Part shown: one piece after another, positions 5,618 through 6,028 of the stretch | Layout of the letters: each line of letters opens with the position of its first letter | Position numbering within the stretch: the stretch's first letter is position 1 | From: Spirochaetia bacterium | GTDB taxonomy: Bacteria; Spirochaetota; Spirochaetia; PWKH01 | Assembly: GCA_021736545.1 (NCBI GenBank) | Contig: JAIPFS010000098.1 | Location: forward strand, 1 to 6,028 | Direction of reading: 5' to 3' | DNA length: 6,028 nt | Notes under the pieces: model-generated | Seen by the model: only the letters and a program-made list of their open reading frames with translations | What the model was told of the DNA's origin: nothing | Database searches by the model: none | Program-made: the position numbers and the translations under genes

Positions 5618-5650
5618 TCTCCATAAGTCTTTATACGGAAAGCATGGAGA
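5618..5650. terminator. Weak inverted repeat between convergent fthC and ptsN-like genes
   Basis: TCTCCAT (5618-5624) and ATGGAGA (5644-5650) are exact reverse complements. Inside them CTTT (5629-5632) can pair with AAAG (5639-5642) over a 6-nt loop. It lies where two convergent genes end, which suits a bidirectional terminator. However, there is no T-run on either side, the internal loop is asymmetric, and the right arm is within the last codons of the ptsN-like gene. Confidence 0.25.
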
Positions 5651-6028
5651 ATTTCTGATCCTCCAGCATATGCAGAAAATTAAGACAGCTGTCTACCTTC
5701 TCCTGGGAAAAATCCAGATCCTGCTTGTGCCGGAGTAATTCATTCCGCACATTCGACATTTTAATATATCGCATAATGGAAGCAAGCGTTTTCAGGTACT
5801 CTACCTGCCGAATTGGAGAACTTCCAATAACAAACAGTAAATATACCGGATACCCATCGGAAGCTCCAAAGTCGATTCCCTGCGATGAGATTCCTAAGCC
5901 GACACGAATTCTATCAATATTTCGAATCTTTCCATGGGCTATGGCTACCCCTCGCCCTATTCCCGTCGTCTCTATCTCCTCCCGCCGTATCACCGCCTGA
6001 AGAAAACGATCCTTATCATCAATATCTT
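5631..6028 (-). CDS. ptsN: PTS EIIA type-2 domain protein, PtsN (EIIA-Ntr)-like, 5' end beyond right edge
   Basis: Type-2 EIIA domains accept a phosphate from HPr or NPr on one histidine. Stand-alone PtsN forms are mostly regulatory and do not transport sugar. The frame is open to the window edge, with 131 codons visible. They begin DIDDKDRFLQAVIRREEIETTGIG and continue to the active-site signature GIGRGVAIAHGKI, with the phospho-acceptor His encoded at 5936-5934. Next come RVGLGISSQGIDFGASDGYPVYLLFVIGS and the terminal helices LKTLASIMRYIKMSNVRNELL. The GTG at 5993 is internal to the domain and not a credible start, because the helix before it (FLQAVIRRE) is part of the fold. The family is usually about 150-160 residues, so perhaps 20 or more are missing. 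A longer protein with a C-terminal EIIA domain is possible, since its N-terminus is unseen. It converges with fthC, with about 39 bp between their stop codons. Confidence 0.85.
   Translation of the reverse strand, partial: DIDDKDRFLQAVIRREEIETTGIGRGVAIAHGKIRNIDRIRVGLGISSQGIDFGASDGYPVYLLFVIGSSPIRQVEYLKTLASIMRYIKMSNVRNELLRHKQDLDFSQEKVDSCLNFLHMLEDQKFSMLSV

Noticed and set aside
5556..5620. AGAGCCC/GGGCTCT inverted repeat as the fthC terminator
   Set aside because: The 7-bp arms are exact but are 51 nt apart, and there is no following T-run, so it is not a credible intrinsic terminator.
5991..5993. GTG at 5993 as the start of the PtsN-like gene
   Set aside because: The frame remains open to the window edge and the upstream residues (DDKDRFLQA) look like the normal helix before the EIIA active site, so the real start lies outside the window.

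Overview
The window reads as a chromosomal housekeeping region of a bacterium with moderate, slightly AT-leaning base composition. The closest fit I can suggest is a spirochaete-like lineage. That rests on the order cdaA - short ybbR/cdaR - acpS (no glmM after cdaR) and on a PTS EIIA(Ntr)-type protein alongside ordinary metabolic genes. It is an inference from context; the sequence carries no taxonomic marker such as rRNA.

Layout. From the left edge to about 1423, on the minus strand, lies a tightly packed operon transcribed toward the left edge: cdaA (diadenylate cyclase), cdaR (a very short YbbR-domain partner) and the 5' part of acpS (holo-ACP synthase). cdaA and cdaR overlap, and cdaR and acpS overlap as ATGA. 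A good sigma70-type promoter for this operon lies across the end of the preceding gene. That gene (1569-3023, minus) is a cardiolipin synthase of the two-HKD phospholipase D family, with a TTG start. Between it and glpK (3228-4742, minus) is a 204-bp spacer holding a perfect 11-bp-stem hairpin and a 12-bp tandem repeat with seven exact copies. This spacer is the most unusual element in the window.

glpK (glycerol kinase) is divergent from a 5-formyltetrahydrofolate cyclo-ligase gene (4989-5591, plus). The 246-bp intergenic region between them holds back-to-back promoter candidates and small palindromes. The cyclo-ligase gene converges on a PTS EIIA type-2 (PtsN-like) gene whose 5' end lies beyond the right edge.

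Functional theme (inference). Glycerol kinase supplies glycerol-3-phosphate, cardiolipin synthase uses the resulting phosphatidylglycerol, and AcpS activates the acyl carrier protein for fatty-acid synthesis. CdaA/CdaR produce and control c-di-AMP, which in other bacteria governs osmolyte and envelope homeostasis. The minus-strand genes therefore lean toward membrane and envelope upkeep. I found no mobile element, CRISPR array, rRNA, tRNA or defence system, and no clear evidence of an undescribed multi-gene system.
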